Shown: in pieces, positions 27,159-34,923 of the stretch | Layout of the letters: each line of letters opens with the position of its first letter | Position numbering within the stretch: position 1 is the first letter of the stretch | Source of the DNA: Heyndrickxia oleronia | GTDB lineage: Bacteria; Bacillota; Bacilli; Bacillales; Bacillaceae_C | Assembly (NCBI RefSeq): GCF_017809215.1 | Contig: NZ_CP065424.1 | Coordinates: 1,180,911 to 1,244,910, forward strand | Length of the DNA: 64,000 nucleotides | Reading direction: 5' to 3' | Notes under the pieces: generated by a model | Databases searched by the model: none | What the model was told of the DNA's origin: nothing | Seen by the model: the letters and a program-made list of their open reading frames with translations, nothing else | Made by a program: the position numbers and the translations under genes

Positions 27159-27974
27159 ATGAAAATAGCAATCGATGCTGGACACGGAAAAAATACTCCA
27201 GGTAAACGTACTCCTGATAATTCCTTACATGAATGGGAGTTTAATAGTGGAGTAGTAACGAAACTAATAAATAAGTTAAATACGTGTGAGAATGTTTCAA
27301 TATTAAGGACTGACGATCCAACAGGTAAAACAGATGTTTCTTTGAAATCCAGAACAGACAAAGCAAACAAATGGGGTGCTGATGTATTCTACTCTCAACA
27401 CGGAAACGCTGCATATAGTTCATGGAATAGCGCAAACGGTCTTGAAACATTTGTATATACTTCATGGCCAAAGGATTCATTAGCATTCGCTAAAGTAGTA
27501 CAAGAATATGTTGTTAAAGCTACAGGGTTACGTGATCGAGGAGTAAAAGCTAAAGACCTTCATGTACTGCGAGAAACAAATATGACAGCAATCCTACAAG
27601 AAGGCCCATTTATGAGTAATAAAAAAGAAGCGGAATTATTAAAATCAGAGGAATTCCGTGAGAAGTATGCAGAAGCAGTATTTCAAGCTTTTGTATCTCA
27701 CTTTAAATTAAAAATCAAAGAGGTATCTAAATCAAATGTAAAGGATGAATCCAAAGTGGAAAAGAAAATTTCTTTTTATACTGGTGGATATTCGGGAGAT
27801 TCGCTTATAAAGATTCATAATTTCCTTATTCAAAAAGGATATTATTATAAGCCTACTCGTAATGAGAGTGGATCGCTTTCCTTTGAAATTGGACAGTTTA
27901 CAGAAGGAACAGAAAAAGCTAAAGAAATGGAGCAATTCTTAAAAAGCATTAATGCCTGGTATCAAATTAAATAA
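27159..27974 (+). CDS. N-acetylmuramoyl-L-alanine amidase (endolysin)
   Basis: 271 residues. The N-terminal 180 residues are an amidase_3 domain with zinc ligands in DAGHGKN, HEWEFN and SQHGNA, and the catalytic Glu in LQEGPFMSN. The C-terminal 75 residues (FYTGGYSGDSLIKIHNFLIQ) form a wall-binding region of the PlyL/PlyG-like or SPOR-like kind. No signal peptide is present, so export depends on the holin. Confidence 0.9.
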   Translation: MKIAIDAGHGKNTPGKRTPDNSLHEWEFNSGVVTKLINKLNTCENVSILRTDDPTGKTDVSLKSRTDKANKWGADVFYSQHGNAAYSSWNSANGLETFVYTSWPKDSLAFAKVVQEYVVKATGLRDRGVKAKDLHVLRETNMTAILQEGPFMSNKKEAELLKSEEFREKYAEAVFQAFVSHFKLKIKEVSKSNVKDESKVEKKISFYTGGYSGDSLIKIHNFLIQKGYYYKPTRNESGSLSFEIGQFTEGTEKAKEMEQFLKSINAWYQIK

Positions 27975-27980
27975 TTTTAA

Positions 27981-28020
27981 AAGGGGAAGTATGGTTACCT
28001 GGAGTGGGTTACTTCCCCTT
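27981..28020. repeat. 10-bp inverted repeat after the endolysin gene
   Basis: AAGGGGAAGT and ACTTCCCCTT pair perfectly across a 20-base loop. There is no T-run on the + side, so termination in that direction is uncertain. A second hairpin with T-run follows at 28164. Confidence 0.6.
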
Positions 28021-28163
28021 AAACGGAACACCAAAAGTAATCTCTTGGGTAAAAATATTATTTGTCAGTTAGATTAAACTTATTCAAATTAAATGTTTAA
28101 ATTATTTTTTTATATCAATACTATAAATAAATCCTGCATGTATAATATTCAAAAAGATGAAAG

Positions 28164-28190
28164 CTCCTTCAAATTGAGGGAGTTTTTGTT
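28164..28190 (+). terminator. intrinsic terminator downstream of the lysis cassette
   Basis: CTCC-T-TCAA pairs with TTGA-G-GGAG, followed by TTTTTG. The 377-base gap from 27975 to 28351 holds this hairpin, the 27981 inverted repeat and a third hairpin at 28325, but no gene that I can see. Confidence 0.6.
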
Positions 28191-28324
28191 ATTTTGTAAG
28201 ACAACCCAATCAAAAACACTTAATAATAATAAAATGTATTAAGCAGTTAATTATCCAGCAATAAACTATTTATGTTTATTGGGTAATTTATTGTCTATTT
28301 CTAAATAACTCCCCACTCATTAAG

Positions 28325-28352
28325 GCTTTCTCTTTAAAGAGAGGGCTTTTTT
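28325..28352 (+). terminator. terminator facing the minus-strand accessory genes
   Basis: GGCTTTCTCTTT and AAAGAGAGGGCT form a nearly perfect stem followed by TTTTTTT on the + strand. It stops lysis-operon transcription from running into the oppositely oriented gene that ends at 28352. Confidence 0.6.
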
Positions 28353-28615
28353 TACTTTACAAGATATAATTTTCCGTTTCTACTTAACCTCTGCACTTCT
28401 GCTGTAATATCAATTGTTTCCTCATATATAACCTTATTAATTTCAATCCTTTTATTTTCATGTTTTCTTTTGAATTGTTTAATGTAAATGTATGTATATT
28501 TAGCAGCATCTTCTGCACCGTTAAATGGGGATAGTGTGGAAAATCTACAACCTTTTCGATAATACTTATCCTCAAATTTTAGATAAATATCAATGTTTAT
28601 GGTCAAAATACTCAC
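28352..28615 (-). CDS. hypothetical protein, 87 aa
   Basis: Minus-strand gene with GAGGTGAGTA before the ATG. The product (SILTINIDIYLKFEDKYYRK, then FNGAEDAAKYTYIYIKQFKR) mixes strands and one helix. It lies 22 bases downstream of the 119-aa gene and is probably co-transcribed with it from the LexA-controlled divergent promoter region. Family not recognised. Confidence 0.6.
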   Translation of the reverse strand: MSILTINIDIYLKFEDKYYRKGCRFSTLSPFNGAEDAAKYTYIYIKQFKRKHENKRIEINKVIYEETIDITAEVQRLSRNGKLYLVK

Positions 28616-28637
28616 CTCAGTTTAATTATGAAGGTTT

Positions 28638-28997
28638 TTAGTTGTTATTGCCATATAAGTAATACTTCAATAATTCTTCAGTTCGATTTCTAAGCCTTGG
28701 GTTAAAATATCTATGGATATCCTCATACCCTTTATAGATAAAAACATATTGTGTAAATGATTCATCAGTTTTAACCTTTTCCACTTTTATTTGATTTTGT
28801 TTCATGTATCGTTTTACATCGGATAATTCTTTTTGGACAGTTATAATTGTTTTTTCAATCCATTCTGTATATGGTGATTTTAATTTTATTTGGCTATTAT
28901 TAATTAATTTTAAATCTTGGTTCAGAACGATTATTACCATAGGTAAATATATAGCTTTTTCAATAACAGCCTGATCCTTTTCAGGGATTAGTTTCAT
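28638..28997 (-). CDS. hypothetical protein, 119 aa, SOS cassette
   Basis: Minus-strand gene reading away from the LexA boxes. The product (EKDQAVIEKAIYLPMVIIVL, then KSPYTEWIEKTIITVQKELS) is a small alpha/beta protein of a type often found opposite YolD genes in Bacillus mobile DNA. I recognise the arrangement but not a function. The ATG at 28997 has AGGGAT as a modest site. Confidence 0.65.
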   Translation of the reverse strand: MKLIPEKDQAVIEKAIYLPMVIIVLNQDLKLINNSQIKLKSPYTEWIEKTIITVQKELSDVKRYMKQNQIKVEKVKTDESFTQYVFIYKGYEDIHRYFNPRLRNRTEELLKYYLYGNNN

Positions 28998-29031
28998 TCT
29001 TTATCCCTCACTTTTTTTCTTTAATTATATA

Positions 29032-29045
29032 CAAACATTTGTTCT
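29032..29045. promoter_or_regulatory. probable LexA (DinR) box, imperfect
   Basis: CAAACATTTGTTCT agrees with the Bacillus LexA consensus CGAAC-N4-GTTCG at most positions. It lies on the side of the divergent region nearest the minus-strand gene at 28997. Confidence 0.6.
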
Positions 29046-29054
29046 TAAATCAAG

Positions 29055-29083
29055 TTGAAAACGAACTACTGTTCGTATATAAT
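29055..29083 (+). promoter_or_regulatory. sigma-A promoter containing a perfect LexA box
   Basis: TTGAAA (29055-29060), a 17-base spacer and TATAAT (29078-29083) make a good sigma-A promoter. The spacer holds CGAACTACTGTTCG (29062-29075), an exact match to the Bacillus SOS box CGAACNNNNGTTCG, so LexA would block RNA polymerase until DNA damage. Confidence 0.85.
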
Positions 29084-29117
29084 TTATAAAAAGAGCGAAT
29101 ATTAAGGAGGGCAATCG

Positions 29118-29336
29118 ATGAATGGTTTACTTCTTAGAGCAGTAGAAACACACGAAAAGCTTGAAATGATTTATTTATCTAATAAAGGTGAGATTACTCA
29201 AAGAGTTATCCATGTAGAAAAAGTAGGGGATCAGTCTTTTAGAGCATATTGTTATACACGTAAACAGGTTCGAACTTTTAAAGTAAGCAACATTTTATCG
29301 ATTGCACCTTTAAAAATGCATAGAAGAGGGGCATAA
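29118..29336 (+). CDS. WYL-like small protein, SOS cassette
   Basis: 72 residues behind AAGGAGGGCAATCG. The sequence (EKLEMIYLSNKGEITQRVIH, then FRAYCYTRKQVRTFKVSNIL) matches a stand-alone WYL-type SH3-like fold, in which the WYL core binds nucleotides or ligands. The HTH part of the larger WYL regulators is missing. It is the first gene of the LexA-controlled operon and is followed 5 bases later by yolD. Confidence 0.7.
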   Translation: MNGLLLRAVETHEKLEMIYLSNKGEITQRVIHVEKVGDQSFRAYCYTRKQVRTFKVSNILSIAPLKMHRRGA

Positions 29337-29341
29337 CAACA

Positions 29342-29683
29342 ATGAGTAATAACAACATCCATGACAGAGGTATGAAAAAATGGTATGGATTTATGATGCC
29401 TGAACATGTAGCTGAAACAAAACAAATGTGGATAGATAGTCAAAAAATTAACATGCCGATATTTGATGAAGATAGAATTTCGGAGTTTGAGCAATTGATT
29501 AGGTATGCTAAAGATTATAATTTATATGTAGATTTATCATTATATGAGGATGGATTTGAGAAAAAATTACTTTGTTGTATTAAATCAATTGACCAATTAA
29601 TGAAAGAGATTAAAGTAGTAACAGAAGAAGGGATTGAGTTTGTCCGATTTGATAAGATATTAAATGTAACTGTAATAGATTAA
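29342..29683 (+). CDS. YolD-like protein
   Basis: 113 residues with the YolD signature near the start: NIHDRGMKKWYGFMMPEHV. YolD proteins are normally paired with the Y-family polymerase UvrX/YqjW (as on SPbeta) and are DNA-damage induced. Here the promoter carries a LexA box but no uvrX follows. The preceding gene encodes a WYL-like protein. It may act on a chromosomal Y-family polymerase, which is inference. Confidence 0.8.
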   Translation: MSNNNIHDRGMKKWYGFMMPEHVAETKQMWIDSQKINMPIFDEDRISEFEQLIRYAKDYNLYVDLSLYEDGFEKKLLCCIKSIDQLMKEIKVVTEEGIEFVRFDKILNVTVID

Positions 29684-29702
29684 AAACCGCCCTTATGGAC
29701 GG

Positions 29703-29969
29703 TTAACTTATTGCCTTTATATAATCATTATAAGTTGGCTCAGTAATTTTAAAGTCATGTTTACATTCTATACATCTAAATTTTAATCTTGCTTTAGACT
29801 TTCTAACAATAAATGCAGAAATTATAAATACAATTCCAAATGGTATCCCGATTATCGTTATACAGAATAAAATTCCCACAGACATACAAAACTGAAATAA
29901 TCCAATAGCACTGCTCTTTACTTTGTTCCCTCCACATTGAGAACAAGTTACAATTGTTTGACCTTTCAT
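29703..29969 (-). CDS. zinc-ribbon membrane protein, 88 aa
   Basis: Minus-strand product with CSQC near the N-terminus and CIEC near residue 68, likely one split zinc ribbon. Between them lie two membrane segments (GLFQFCMSVGILFCITIIGI and GIVFIISAFIV). The start overlaps the stop of the XRE gene at 29966, so the two are co-transcribed and coupled. Such small proteins next to phage repressors may modulate lysogeny, but nothing in the sequence proves it. Confidence 0.6.
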   Translation of the reverse strand: MKGQTIVTCSQCGGNKVKSSAIGLFQFCMSVGILFCITIIGIPFGIVFIISAFIVRKSKARLKFRCIECKHDFKITEPTYNDYIKAIS

Positions 29970-30166
29970 TCATCTTCCCCCTTAATTAATTCTTCCATCT
30001 TTACACCTAATTCTTGAGATATTATAAATGATTGTATCAAATCTGGCTGGGTTTTATTTGTGGCCCAGCGAGAAAATGTTTGATTTGATACTCCACACTT
30101 TTTTGCTAAATGGCTGTGTTTAATGCCTTTTTGTTCTGCCCAAAAAGCTATTTTATTCAATATCAT
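29966..30166 (-). CDS. XRE-family transcriptional regulator
   Basis: 66 residues, almost entirely a Cro/CI helix-turn-helix: KIAFWAEQKGIKHSHLAKKC then GVSNQTFSRWATNKTQPDL. It is probably a phage regulator that controls its own promoter and the divergent gene at 30325; the inverted repeat at 30198-30235 is a candidate operator. At this size it is a Cro-type or minimal repressor with no separate effector domain. Confidence 0.8.
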   Translation of the reverse strand: MILNKIAFWAEQKGIKHSHLAKKCGVSNQTFSRWATNKTQPDLIQSFIISQELGVKMEELIKGEDE

Positions 30167-30197
30167 ACTAATTCACCTTCTCCATTATTACCAATTC

Positions 30198-30235
30198 TAC
30201 ACAATTTCGTTTAATCCTTTTAATGTTTTTGTGTA
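30198..30235. promoter_or_regulatory. candidate operator between divergent genes
   Basis: TACACAA and TTGTGTA form an inverted repeat 24 bases apart in the gap between the XRE gene and the gene at 30325. An XRE dimer pair could bind here. The evidence is symmetry and position only. Confidence 0.3.
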
Positions 30236-30324
30236 AAAAAATAAACAAAAATGTATACGGACAAGCAATTTTTTGGGCCATTGACCATACAATGAACTAT
30301 ACAAAGAAGGGAGAGTGAGAAAGA

Positions 30325-30507
30325 ATGGATCCTTTCACATTTGGATTAGTATTTGTAGGTGCTACAGGCGGAGCATTAGTAGGAGTTGCTCTACTTGATA
30401 AAACTAGTATAGCAATCAATGGATCAATAGTGTCTATCGTAATGGAGGTGATTAAGTACGGAGGAATTTTGTATTTAATGAAAGAACTCAGCAAGATTTT
30501 CCTTTAA
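30325..30507 (+). CDS. small hydrophobic phage protein, 60 aa
   Basis: ATG 30325 follows GGGAGAGTGAG. The product is hydrophobic (GLVFVGATGGALVGVALLDK, then SIVSIVMEVIKYGGILYLM) with two likely membrane segments and a short charged end. It heads the FtsK/replication-relaxation gene group. Function unknown. Confidence 0.6.
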   Translation: MDPFTFGLVFVGATGGALVGVALLDKTSIAINGSIVSIVMEVIKYGGILYLMKELSKIFL

Positions 30508-30664
30508 GATAGACAGAAAAAAAAGATATATGTATATATGTCGGACTTTAGATGAACAAAAATAAACTAGCTCTATTCCTACTTATCTATAACTTTGTAT
30601 ACTTCAATGAATTATTCACTAAATGAAATTTACAATGAAGTGTTCATAGAAAAGGAGAATGACT

Positions 30665-30925
30665 ATGTCAGTGAATGGTATGTTGAGATCAATGTTTCAA
30701 AGCTTGGCAGATAGCAAGTGGAACAAAGACCGATTAAGAAGAAATCAATTTGATGAATTAAACGAACCCTTCTTGTTTTCATCCAGTCATCTAAATACCA
30801 TTTTTGAAGAGTGTGAGACGAAGGAAGAGTATGAATCCATATTAGATCACATGTACAAATTTGATGCTTGTGAAGTCGATAGTTATAAGGCAATTGAAAA
30901 TAAAATTATTGATAAGTTGTGGTGA
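30665..30925 (+). CDS. hypothetical protein, 86 aa
   Basis: ATG 30665 gives correct spacing from AAAGGAG at 30651-30657, unlike ATG 30659. The helical product (MLRSMFQSLADSKWNKDRLR, then FEECETKEEYESILDHMY) lies 15 bases before the FtsK-like gene and is probably part of the same operon. Not recognised. Confidence 0.6.
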   Translation: MSVNGMLRSMFQSLADSKWNKDRLRRNQFDELNEPFLFSSSHLNTIFEECETKEEYESILDHMYKFDACEVDSYKAIENKIIDKLW

Positions 30926-30940
30926 AAAGGAGGGTTAATA

Positions 30941-32089
30941 ATGATTGAATGGTTAGCACTACCTGCAATTATTACAGGAGCAGCACTTATTCCAAAGAAA
31001 AAAATAACTGATGAAAAGAAGATTCAAACCATCTTTGAAAATAGGAGAGTGGGAATCAAAAAGGATGATTCATTTTTATATCCAAAATTGTACAAAAAAC
31101 ATGATAATGAACAGTATTCAACTTACTTATATACATTACCCTTGGGAATACCTTCAGAAGCATTTGAAACCATAAAATCAGCTATTGTGGACGGTCTAAA
31201 CAAGGATATTGAAATAGAGTTTGATGGTCTTTTGAAAATTAAAGTTTACAAGCAAAAGTTGCCAGAAAAATGGTCATACACAGATGATTTATTGAATGAG
31301 GGAAAATGGGAGATACCCATTGGAAGAAATCACGAAGGCATCTTATATCATGACTTTGATAAATATCCTCATATGCTTGTAGGAGGTGTAACAAGGTTTG
31401 GTAAAACAGTTTTAATCAAAGAGATATTTTATTCATTACTCATGAATCAAATGGAGAATGTAGAATTTTATATTCTTGATTTAAAAGGTGGAATGGAGTT
31501 TGGTCATTATGTTGGTATTCCACAAGTCAAAGAAGTATCGAGTGATATATTTGAATCTACAGAATTACTTTCCACAATTATTGAAGACTTGAAAGAACGT
31601 CAAAAATCTATGAGATTGAAGCAATATACCAATATTGTTGATACACCTATCCAGAAAAGAACTTTTATCATTGTGGATGAGGGTGCAGAACTATCTCCAA
31701 ATATTGTGGAAGGTGATTCTAAGAAGTATGCAAAGTTTTGTCAGGCTGCATTATCAGAAATTGCTCGTATTGGTGGGGCATTAGGATATAGATTAATCTT
31801 TTGTACTCAATATCCAACTAAAGAAGCTGTGCCAATGCAAGTGAAAATGAATATTGTAGCAAGATTATCTTTTATTGCTGCAGCTCAAATTGCAAGTAGA
31901 GTCATCTTGGACGATATAGGAGCTGAAGATCTTCCTTCTATACCAGGAAGAGCCATTTACAAAATAGAAAAGAATCGTACCATACAAGTTCCATATATTG
32001 ATGATAAATATATGTTTAGCAAGTTGGAGGGGAAACAAGATGCTGTTATCAACGCAGTCAAGGATAGAAAATCTACTCACAACAATTGA
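30941..32089 (+). CDS. FtsK/SpoIIIE-like DNA translocase
   Basis: 382 residues. The ATPase has Walker A GGVTRFGKTVLIK near residue 148, Walker B IIVDEGAEL near residue 246 and IFCTQYPTKEAVP as the sensor region. There are no N-terminal transmembrane segments and no gamma DNA-sorting domain, so it is the soluble type found in phages and plasmids such as the B. anthracis Wbeta/Gamma group (family knowledge). Its 3' end overlaps the next gene by 50 bases, indicating joint action on DNA. Confidence 0.85.
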   Translation: MIEWLALPAIITGAALIPKKKITDEKKIQTIFENRRVGIKKDDSFLYPKLYKKHDNEQYSTYLYTLPLGIPSEAFETIKSAIVDGLNKDIEIEFDGLLKIKVYKQKLPEKWSYTDDLLNEGKWEIPIGRNHEGILYHDFDKYPHMLVGGVTRFGKTVLIKEIFYSLLMNQMENVEFYILDLKGGMEFGHYVGIPQVKEVSSDIFESTELLSTIIEDLKERQKSMRLKQYTNIVDTPIQKRTFIIVDEGAELSPNIVEGDSKKYAKFCQAALSEIARIGGALGYRLIFCTQYPTKEAVPMQVKMNIVARLSFIAAAQIASRVILDDIGAEDLPSIPGRAIYKIEKNRTIQVPYIDDKYMFSKLEGKQDAVINAVKDRKSTHNN

Positions 32090-32672
32090 CCAACTTGGAA
32101 TGGTTACAATCAGGCAATTAAGACAAAAGCATGATTTAAAAAGCTACCGTAATGCATGTAGAGTTATTAACCAACTTGATCCATACATTCATACAACCTT
32201 TTTTAACAAAGAAAAAGTTCTCTATTTGAATAAAGATGGACGCGAATTTGTTGGGTCTACAAAAGAAGTGAAACGGAATGCTCTTATAGAACACATATTG
32301 CTGTCCAATGAAGTATATTTTCACTTCAAATGCCCATTAGATTGGCAAAGAGAACATGTCTTTGAATTAGAAGCTCAAATGAAAAAGCACGAAATAATTG
32401 TAAATGGTGGTTTAAAAATAGCAAACAAAAAAATTATTGCTGATGCTTCATTCACCAGAAATGGTTATATACATTTTATCGAAATTGATAATACACGAGA
32501 CATGTCGGACAATAAGAAAAAGATAGAGAGTTACATTGATGTATTAAAACAAATTAGGTTATCTACACTTTATATCTTCACAAAGAGTAACATTAGAAAA
32601 CGAAAATTCGAGTCCTTGATCAAACAAAATAATCTAAGAGCTTATGTTCACACTTTTGATGAAATTAAATAA
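32040..32672 (+). CDS. replication-relaxation family protein
   Basis: ATG 32040 is preceded by TTGGAGGGG inside the ftsK-like gene; upstream starts in the same frame lack a site. The 210-residue product has a winged-helix N-terminus (LLTTIDQLGMVTIRQLRQKH) and a C-terminal part with FIEIDNTRDMSDNKKKIESY, as in Replic_Relax proteins. These were first known from rolling-circle plasmids and often travel with FtsK-like proteins, so a plasmid-like copy or transfer step for the phage genome is plausible. Confidence 0.75.
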   Translation: MLLSTQSRIENLLTTIDQLGMVTIRQLRQKHDLKSYRNACRVINQLDPYIHTTFFNKEKVLYLNKDGREFVGSTKEVKRNALIEHILLSNEVYFHFKCPLDWQREHVFELEAQMKKHEIIVNGGLKIANKKIIADASFTRNGYIHFIEIDNTRDMSDNKKKIESYIDVLKQIRLSTLYIFTKSNIRKRKFESLIKQNNLRAYVHTFDEIK

Positions 32673-32762
32673 GTCTCATAAATTCAACTCGAAATAAAGG
32701 GTAAACTCGAATTTGAATAGAATAATATAAAAAAATAGTGTTTTTCGAAAGGAGTCCATTTC

Positions 32763-32939
32763 ATGAAACAATTAATTGCATCAATATACTTGTCCTTTGG
32801 TTTTTTGTTTTATATGTTTACTTTTTTTGATAACTTCTATCAAAGAGGTATAACTACATTTATTTCGTTATTATTTATCTTGGTTGGTATTATTTATTTG
32901 ATAAAAGGTATTAGTGAATCTAAAAAACAAGGTAAATAA
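32763..32939 (+). CDS. small membrane protein, 58 aa
   Basis: ATG 32763 follows GAAAGGAG with correct spacing. The product has two membrane segments (LIASIYLSFGFLFYMFTFF and FISLLFILVGIIYLI) and ends in a charged SESKKQGK tail. It stands between the replication-relaxation gene and the oppositely oriented HTH gene. Function unknown. Confidence 0.6.
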   Translation: MKQLIASIYLSFGFLFYMFTFFDNFYQRGITTFISLLFILVGIIYLIKGISESKKQGK

Positions 32940-32945
32940 TGTTTT

Positions 32946-33749
32946 CTAGTTGATTCCCATAAATTCATCATCAAAATAAAGCTTGTCCATAATGTTGTTA
33001 ACAATCCCATTAAAATATCCAAATTTATTCTTAATACTCATTCCACTTTTAACCTTCATAACCAACTCTTTTAGTGCCTTAATTCCAATATGTAATTCTT
33101 GTTTATCAGTAAATGCTCGAGTGCCTTCCACATGATTGATGATAGGATTGTTCTGTTTAACCACTTTCCAAAATTCATTGATAGTTATAGCTTCATGATA
33201 GAAACAGTTAGCAAGTTTTCCAAATTGTTCTGGAACCCAAGAAGCAATAAAATTCGCTTGAGCAAATGAAACGATTGCTTTACGTTTATTATTAATCTTT
33301 TGTTTTAAAGAACTAGAATTGGTTTTAATGGTCGGACACTTCTCGGTCTTTTTAGGAGGTGTCTTGTCGGACACATCATTTTTAGCTGGAATGATCTGAA
33401 TTGCATTAGCAGTTTGAAGCATATCGGATTTTCTTTTCATTGGTATTTGACGGATCATTCCTAGTTCCTCTAATTTTTTCATTAAGCGTTGTACAGTTTT
33501 ATAAGATAGTTCTAACTTATCAGCAATAGTATTTTTAGACATGTAGCTAACACCTATTTGCTTGCAGCTATGGCGCTTTAATACTTCGAGTAATGCAATA
33601 AGTCTAGTTTGTACGTCAGAACGGCTCACTCTCGTTTTAATGATGTCTCTATAAATACGAACAGTTTCATTCATGTCTTCAATATCAGTGAATGTTGAAA
33701 GATTGTGGAAGGAATCCACACTTGCTATTACATCAATTTTCTTTTTCAT
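32946..33749 (-). CDS. helix-turn-helix protein at the prophage right end
   Basis: 267 residues on the minus strand. A winged-helix-type DNA-binding segment lies near residues 65-105 (SKNTIADKLELSYKTVQRLM). A polar linker rich in Lys, Thr and Ser and a C-terminal helical domain follow. It resembles replication-initiator-like HTH proteins of Bacillus phages and plasmids. AAAGGAGC precedes the ATG. A strong minus-strand terminator lies upstream of the gene (33778-33811), so its own promoter is either within the 30 bases before the start or attenuated by that hairpin. Confidence 0.65.
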   Translation of the reverse strand: MKKKIDVIASVDSFHNLSTFTDIEDMNETVRIYRDIIKTRVSRSDVQTRLIALLEVLKRHSCKQIGVSYMSKNTIADKLELSYKTVQRLMKKLEELGMIRQIPMKRKSDMLQTANAIQIIPAKNDVSDKTPPKKTEKCPTIKTNSSSLKQKINNKRKAIVSFAQANFIASWVPEQFGKLANCFYHEAITINEFWKVVKQNNPIINHVEGTRAFTDKQELHIGIKALKELVMKVKSGMSIKNKFGYFNGIVNNIMDKLYFDDEFMGIN

Positions 33750-33777
33750 ACTAAAACTGCTCCTTTAAGAAAGAAAA

Positions 33778-33811
33778 AAGCAACGGTTCACCATAAGACA
33801 AACCATTGCTT
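33778..33811 (-). terminator. minus-strand terminator in front of the HTH gene
   Basis: Read on the minus strand, AAGCAATGGTT and AACCGTTGCTT pair with one mismatch and are followed directly by TTTTTTC. It would stop leftward transcription entering the prophage from the chromosome, or act as a leader attenuator of the HTH gene. Confidence 0.6.
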
Positions 33812-33939
33812 TATCAAACTACACGTAATAAAATACATGTAAGGAGTACAGCAAGTGTTTGCCTAGTCTACTTAGGCGGACGGTATGAGAGTGTTGGTAG
33901 CACTACTTATACACGTTGTGCTTCTTCTTTTTATTTCGA

Positions 33940-33985
33940 TTTAAGTTTTAGTATTCATTACCAGCCGTTTGTGGAGCAGGAAAAA
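33940..33985. other. prophage-chromosome junction (attR) inside comFA
   Basis: To the right of about 33961 the comFA frame is intact from the codons for AVCGAGKTE. To the left the same frame meets TAG at 33949 and the sequence no longer resembles ComFA. The normal residue before AVCGAGKT in Bacillus ComFA is Trp, but the codon here is CCA, so crossover lies at or just left of 33964. The core sequence cannot be fixed without the left junction. Confidence 0.75.
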
Positions 33986-34923
33986 CAGAAGTACTTTTCG
34001 AAGGCATCAATGAAGCATTAAAGCAAAAACAGCGGGTATGTATCGCAACTCCAAGGACAGATGTTGTCCTTGAGCTCGCACCTCGACTACAGAAGGTATT
34101 TCCCACTATCCAAGTTGTGGCCCTGTATGGTGGGAGTGAGGATCGAAACCAATTTTCTCCACTCACAATCTCCACCACCCATCAATTATTTCGATTCTAC
34201 CATGGATTTGATCTCATGATTGTCGATGAAGTTGACGCCTTTCCTTATTCCTATGATCATACCCTGCAATGGGCGGTGCAAAAAGCTGCAAAAAATAATG
34301 CGGCAAAAATCTATTTATCGGCGACTCCAAACCAAACATGGCAGCAGGAATGTCTCTCTGGAAAACGACCTTATGTTACTATCCCCGCAAGATTCCATCG
34401 TCGACCATTGCCAATACCTGAATTTGCTTGGTGTGGCAACTGGAAAAAGTCCTTTGAAAAAGGGAAACTTCCTCCGAAAATTGAGAAGTGGATCAAAGCA
34501 AGATTGCAAGCAAATAAGCAAGCATTAATCTTTCTTCCAAACATCAAATTAATGGAAAAAACAGCCCCACTTTTTCAACAATTACATCCAAACATAGAAA
34601 CGGTTCATGCTGAAGATCCCAATCGTAAGGAAAAAGTAGAAAGAATGCGGAAGAAAGAAACCCCTATTCTACTCACAACGACGATTCTGGAGCGTGGTGT
34701 CACCTTTCCAAACATCGATGTCGCGATAGTAGGAACGGAGGACGGAATCTTTACCGAAGCAGCCCTTGTCCAAATTTCGGGCCGTGTTGGTAGAAGCGCC
34801 CAATATCCAAAGGGAACGATTACTTTTTTTCACCATGGAAAGACAATGGCGATGAATAGAGCATACAGCCATATCGTTCAGATGAATAGAGAAGCAAGAG
34901 AAAGGGGATTGATTGATGCATGA
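33961..34923 (+). pseudogene. comFA: comFA 3' part, cut by prophage insertion
   Basis: The remaining 320 codons encode Walker A VCGAGKTEVLF at the very edge, then TPRTDVVLELAPRL, the DEVD box (MIVDEVDAFPYS), LSATPNQTW, and the helicase C-terminal motifs TTTILERGVTFP and QISGRVGRS. Full ComFA proteins have about 450 residues, so the N-terminal third with its zinc-finger part is missing. ComFA drives uptake of single-stranded DNA through the membrane in competence. The longest ATG-started piece (34117-34923) lacks Walker A and should be inactive. Confidence 0.93.

Noticed and set aside
28000..33960. Integrase or serine recombinase in the right end of the prophage
   Set aside because: None of the frames between the endolysin and attR shows recombinase motifs. 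The enzyme must lie left of the window or be missing.
33806..34021. 71-residue frame across the attR junction
   Set aside because: Composition and content are unlike a protein, there is no ribosome site, and it spans the phage-comFA junction in a frame different from comFA.
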